Origin: Planctomycetota bacterium
GTDB taxonomy: Bacteria; Planctomycetota; Planctomycetia; Pirellulales; UBA1268
Direction of reading: 5' to 3'
DNA length: 7,392 nt
NCBI GenBank assembly: GCA_027622795.1
Contig: JAQBZA010000154.1
Location: 1 to 7,392, forward strand
This document shows, piece after piece, positions 5,451 through 7,392 of the stretch. A model generated the notes under the pieces. It saw only the letters and a program-made list of their open reading frames with translations. It did not search any database and was not told where the DNA came from. Positions within the stretch are counted from its first letter, which is position 1, and every line of letters starts with the position of its first letter. Made by a program: the position numbers and the translations under genes.

Positions 5451-6473
5451 TCAGAGGCTGTGGATGTCGATCACCGGCACATCGTCGGGCGACGATTGAA
5501 TCGCGTCGCGTTCGTCATGGGCCTGGACGAACTCGGCCCAGTCGGTCGGCGGTCCACGGGCCGGCGAGACGGGCGGTGGGTCGAGCGGTTCCCCGAGATG
5601 TGCCAGGATCTTCCGGATCGGCCCCGGATCGGTGATGAACGCGATGAGTCGGATGTTGCCGCCGCAGTTCGGGCACGCAAAAGGAAACTCCTCCCCCACC
5701 CGGGCCAGGAGTTTCGCCCAGGCAATCCGTGACGTGTCGTGCGAGCGGGGCTTGTGATTTGGATGCGCGTCGCAGCAGCCTCCCGTGGCGTGACCGCCGC
5801 CGCCATGCCCGCCGGTCACGGCCTCGCGTTGCTTGCCGATGTTGCCTATCGCGAGCGCTGTGACGGCCCGCCTGAGCTTGTGATTCGGCGCAAACACCCC
5901 GTGGTAGCGATGCCGATGCTTCCGCGGCGGCGGGACGAGATCGGCCAGCCGGTCCAAGAACTCAAATGGCGTGAGTTCGACGACGCCGCTGGCTCCCGGC
6001 CGCGTGGACTTTCGGCTGCGGCCCGGGCCTACCCAGTTGGTGGCTTTGTGTCTGGGCAGCACGTAGCGGACTCTGGTTGCGCGGCCGTCTGGGCCGCGGA
6101 TCACGGAGAGCCGCTCAAGGGCGAAAGGGGGCCGGGCGCAGTATCTCAGCAAGCGTTCGAGGCTCCGAAAATAGCTCGGCACGTCGCGGTCGATGAGCGT
6201 GATCCGGACACTCGCATCGATGGAAAACCCGCTGTTCTCCCAAGCGAGCATGTCGGCGGCGGCCGCGGCGTCGAGCAGGCCAGTGATCCTGAACCAGCGG
6301 ATCACCCGACGACGCACCCGCTCGGTGAGCGGTGCCAGATCGGCCTGGTTGATCGGTCGGGCCGGCAGGAACGCCGGCGGGGCGTCACGCTCTGCGTCGT
6401 CGGCAGCCGGCACGAACACGCCGTCGGTCACGCAGGCATGGCCGATGCGTATGGCGTTCGGCCTCAGGGCCGG
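5451..6473 (-). pseudogene. IS91-family transposase, N-terminally truncated
   Basis: The longest start is a GTG at 6431, giving 326 residues, but that valine is internal to the family sequence (CVTDGVF, the segment just after the HUH motif), so this is a remnant of a protein normally some 400-500 residues long. The frame is open back to 6473 and blocked by TAG at 6476-6474. Residues counted from the GTG: RVRRRVIRWFRITGLLD (38-54), MLAWENSGFSIDASVRI (61-77), LERLLRYCARPPFALERL (91-108) with Tyr97 as the likely catalytic tyrosine, VPPPRKHRHRYHGVFAPN (166-183), and CPNCGGNIRLIAFITDPGPI (253-272) with Cys253 and Cys256. The HUH histidine pair and N-terminal zinc-binding domain are not present: only IGHACVTDG remains where an H-x-H motif would be expected. 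The protein should therefore be unable to nick DNA. A Gly/His/Cys-rich insert, GGHGGGGHATGGCC, lies at 207-220. Confidence 0.88.
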
Positions 6474-6643
6474 CTACCCAAAGACTGGGAGCCCCTTTTA
6501 AGGCAGACGTTGAGCCAACCGCGAATCTGCCGCAATATCTTCCAGGGACACCGAGGTATTCAACGCACGAGAACTCGCATGACACCGGCCGAGAGCCTTT
6601 TGCATTTCATATTCAGCTCTCGGTGAACTGCTCGCGAGAAGCA
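6474..6643. other. Intergenic gap with a stem-loop downstream of the coiled-coil gene
   Basis: No credible gene is present. CCGAGAGC (6589-6596) pairs with GCTCTCGG (6616-6623) around a 19-base AT-rich loop, 20 bp beyond the stop of the minus-strand coiled-coil gene. Without a T tract on either side it is a weak terminator candidate. CTCGCGAG at 6631-6638 is a separate 8-bp palindrome. The truncation point of the IS91 element is near 6440-6473. Confidence 0.4.
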
Positions 6644-7357
6644 TCATTCCGTAGCGGGCGGCGCCTCGTCTTCGCCCTCTTCGCCACCCTCAGCAACCGA
6701 GGCAGTTTCTTCTTCTTTTATTGCAGCGGAGGCAACCAAATCACGGAGTTTCTTCTCCGATTCTTCCCGCTGCTGTTCCGACTCCGTGAGAGCCCTCTTC
6801 GCCTCTGCGAGTTCTTTCGACACCGCGGCCAGTTGCCCCTCGGTGCTCATGAGTTTCTCGCTCTTCGCGGCGGAAACCGCCTGCGCCTCGCCGCGGGCTT
6901 CCTCGGCAGTAGCGAGCTTTGCGGCAAGTTCTTCGTTCTGAGCCGCAATCGCTGCGTTTTCTTGCTTCGATGCCTCGAGCTGTTCTGCAGCCGCCCCAAG
7001 TTTGGCATTCAGTTCAGCAAGCATCATCTCTTGCTGAGCGAGTGCCGCTTCCTGGCTTGTCAAAGTTGCCTGCATGGCAGCGATCGACTGCTCCTGGCCA
7101 GAGATTTCGCTGGCTTGCTCGGCAATCGTGGCATCCCGCTTAGTCACGGTCTCGCTCAGTCCTGCAACCGATGCATTGAGATCGGTAATCTCCGTGTTCT
7201 GGAAGGCAACCTGATGCTGAAGATCGAGGCTCCTGCGATAGGAGCCGATCCGCCGCAGCACGGGCACGCGGCCTAGAAAGGTTCCTGCCTCGAGCCCGTT
7301 CACCGACACCATCAAGCAGGCGGAAAACATCACAGCTACGGTGGTCAATCGCTTCAT
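6644..7357 (-). CDS. Exported coiled-coil protein with acidic C-terminal tail, unknown function
   Basis: A 237-residue protein when started at the ATG 7357-7355; an in-frame ATG at 7384 would add nine residues (MPKKYAETN). The inner start is preferred because it places a signal peptide at the terminus: KR, a hydrophobic stretch TTVAVMFSACLMVSV, then a probable cut after GLEA (residue 24). Residues ~28-45 are basic (GRVPVLRRIGSYRRSL). From ~48 to ~210 the sequence is an almost unbroken heptad-like coiled coil rich in Ala, Glu, Gln and Leu (for example QENAAIAAQNEELAAKLATA). The tail, EEGEDEAPPATE, is strongly acidic. There are no enzymatic motifs. It may be a structural or scaffold protein of the periplasm or cell envelope. 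It is separated from the other genes by the IS91 remnant, so its neighbours here do not inform its role. No family name is recognised. Confidence 0.8.
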   Translation of the reverse strand: MKRLTTVAVMFSACLMVSVNGLEAGTFLGRVPVLRRIGSYRRSLDLQHQVAFQNTEITDLNASVAGLSETVTKRDATIAEQASEISGQEQSIAAMQATLTSQEAALAQQEMMLAELNAKLGAAAEQLEASKQENAAIAAQNEELAAKLATAEEARGEAQAVSAAKSEKLMSTEGQLAAVSKELAEAKRALTESEQQREESEKKLRDLVASAAIKEEETASVAEGGEEGEDEAPPATE

Positions 7358-7392
7358 GTTTGTCTCTGCGTATTTTTTGGGCATGAGCGTCT

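Larger units (their letters stand above)
5265..6473 (-). mobile_element. Truncated IS91-family (HUH rolling-circle) element
   Basis: The segment holds the C-terminal two thirds of an IS91-type transposase and ~180 bp of 3' flank with a hairpin like those in the origin end of such elements. The 5' end (N-terminal zinc finger and HUH motif) is missing and the frame is closed by TAG at 6476-6474. The 3' boundary is estimated from where the permease remnant begins (about 5250-5270) and is not exact. IS91 elements have no terminal inverted repeats and make no target duplication, so the limits cannot be fixed by eye. One-ended transposition, known for the family, could explain fusion to a decapitated neighbouring gene. 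Confidence 0.7.

Noticed and set aside
5739..6626. Plus-strand 295-codon frame
   Set aside because: It is antisense to the IS91 transposase remnant, a common artefact in GC-rich coding sequence.
1..7392. CRISPR array, tRNA, rRNA or retron-like RNA
   Set aside because: I saw no regularly spaced direct repeats, no tRNA-like cloverleaf with an acceptor stem, no rRNA signature and no reverse transcriptase.

Overview
The window looks like a moderately GC-rich accessory or carbohydrate-utilisation region of a planctomycete (Pirellulaceae-like). I infer this from the gene families: a GH99-like hydrolase with a TWNDWGEGT motif, a small secreted helical protein paired with a TIM-barrel glycosidase, an HMW1C/SPINDLY-like protein, and IS3 and IS91 family elements. 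No rRNA, tRNA or CRISPR array is visible, and the taxonomic assignment is an inference.

Layout. Positions 1-910 (minus) hold the first ~303 residues of a gene that runs off the left edge, probably a GT41/HMW1C-like glycosyltransferase. Its upstream region is cut 83 bp before the start codon by a complete IS3-family element (994-2353) with matching terminal inverted repeats and a single-frame OrfA-OrfB transposase on the minus strand. Directly beyond the right end of the element lies the 3' part of a plus-strand GH99-like glycoside hydrolase gene (2355-2885) that has lost its 5' end. A terminator-like hairpin follows. Next comes a two-gene minus-strand operon: a small exported helical protein (4906-4397) whose stop overlaps by 17 bp the start of an exported TIM-barrel glycosidase (4413-3049). 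Upstream of this pair is a 238-bp leader, then the last ~33 residues of a sugar ABC-transporter permease (5246-5145). This permease tail is joined to the 3' end of an IS91-family element whose transposase has lost its N-terminal half (6473-5451). The right end carries a complete exported coiled-coil protein (7357-6644).

How the parts relate. The surviving genes and gene fragments (glycosyltransferase-like, GH99-like, glycosidase, sugar permease) point to a glycan-processing neighbourhood that two insertion-sequence families have rearranged. Both elements sit at gene breakpoints: IS3 beside the decapitated GH99-like gene, and IS91 beside the decapitated permease. The IS3 element has no visible target-site duplication, which suggests deletion or recombination after or during insertion. 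The glycosidase and its small partner form the only clearly intact operon. I saw no convincing new defence or RNA system; the most interesting items are the coupled small-protein/glycosidase pair, the in-frame IS3 transposase with its A8 slippery run, and the element-linked gene remnants.
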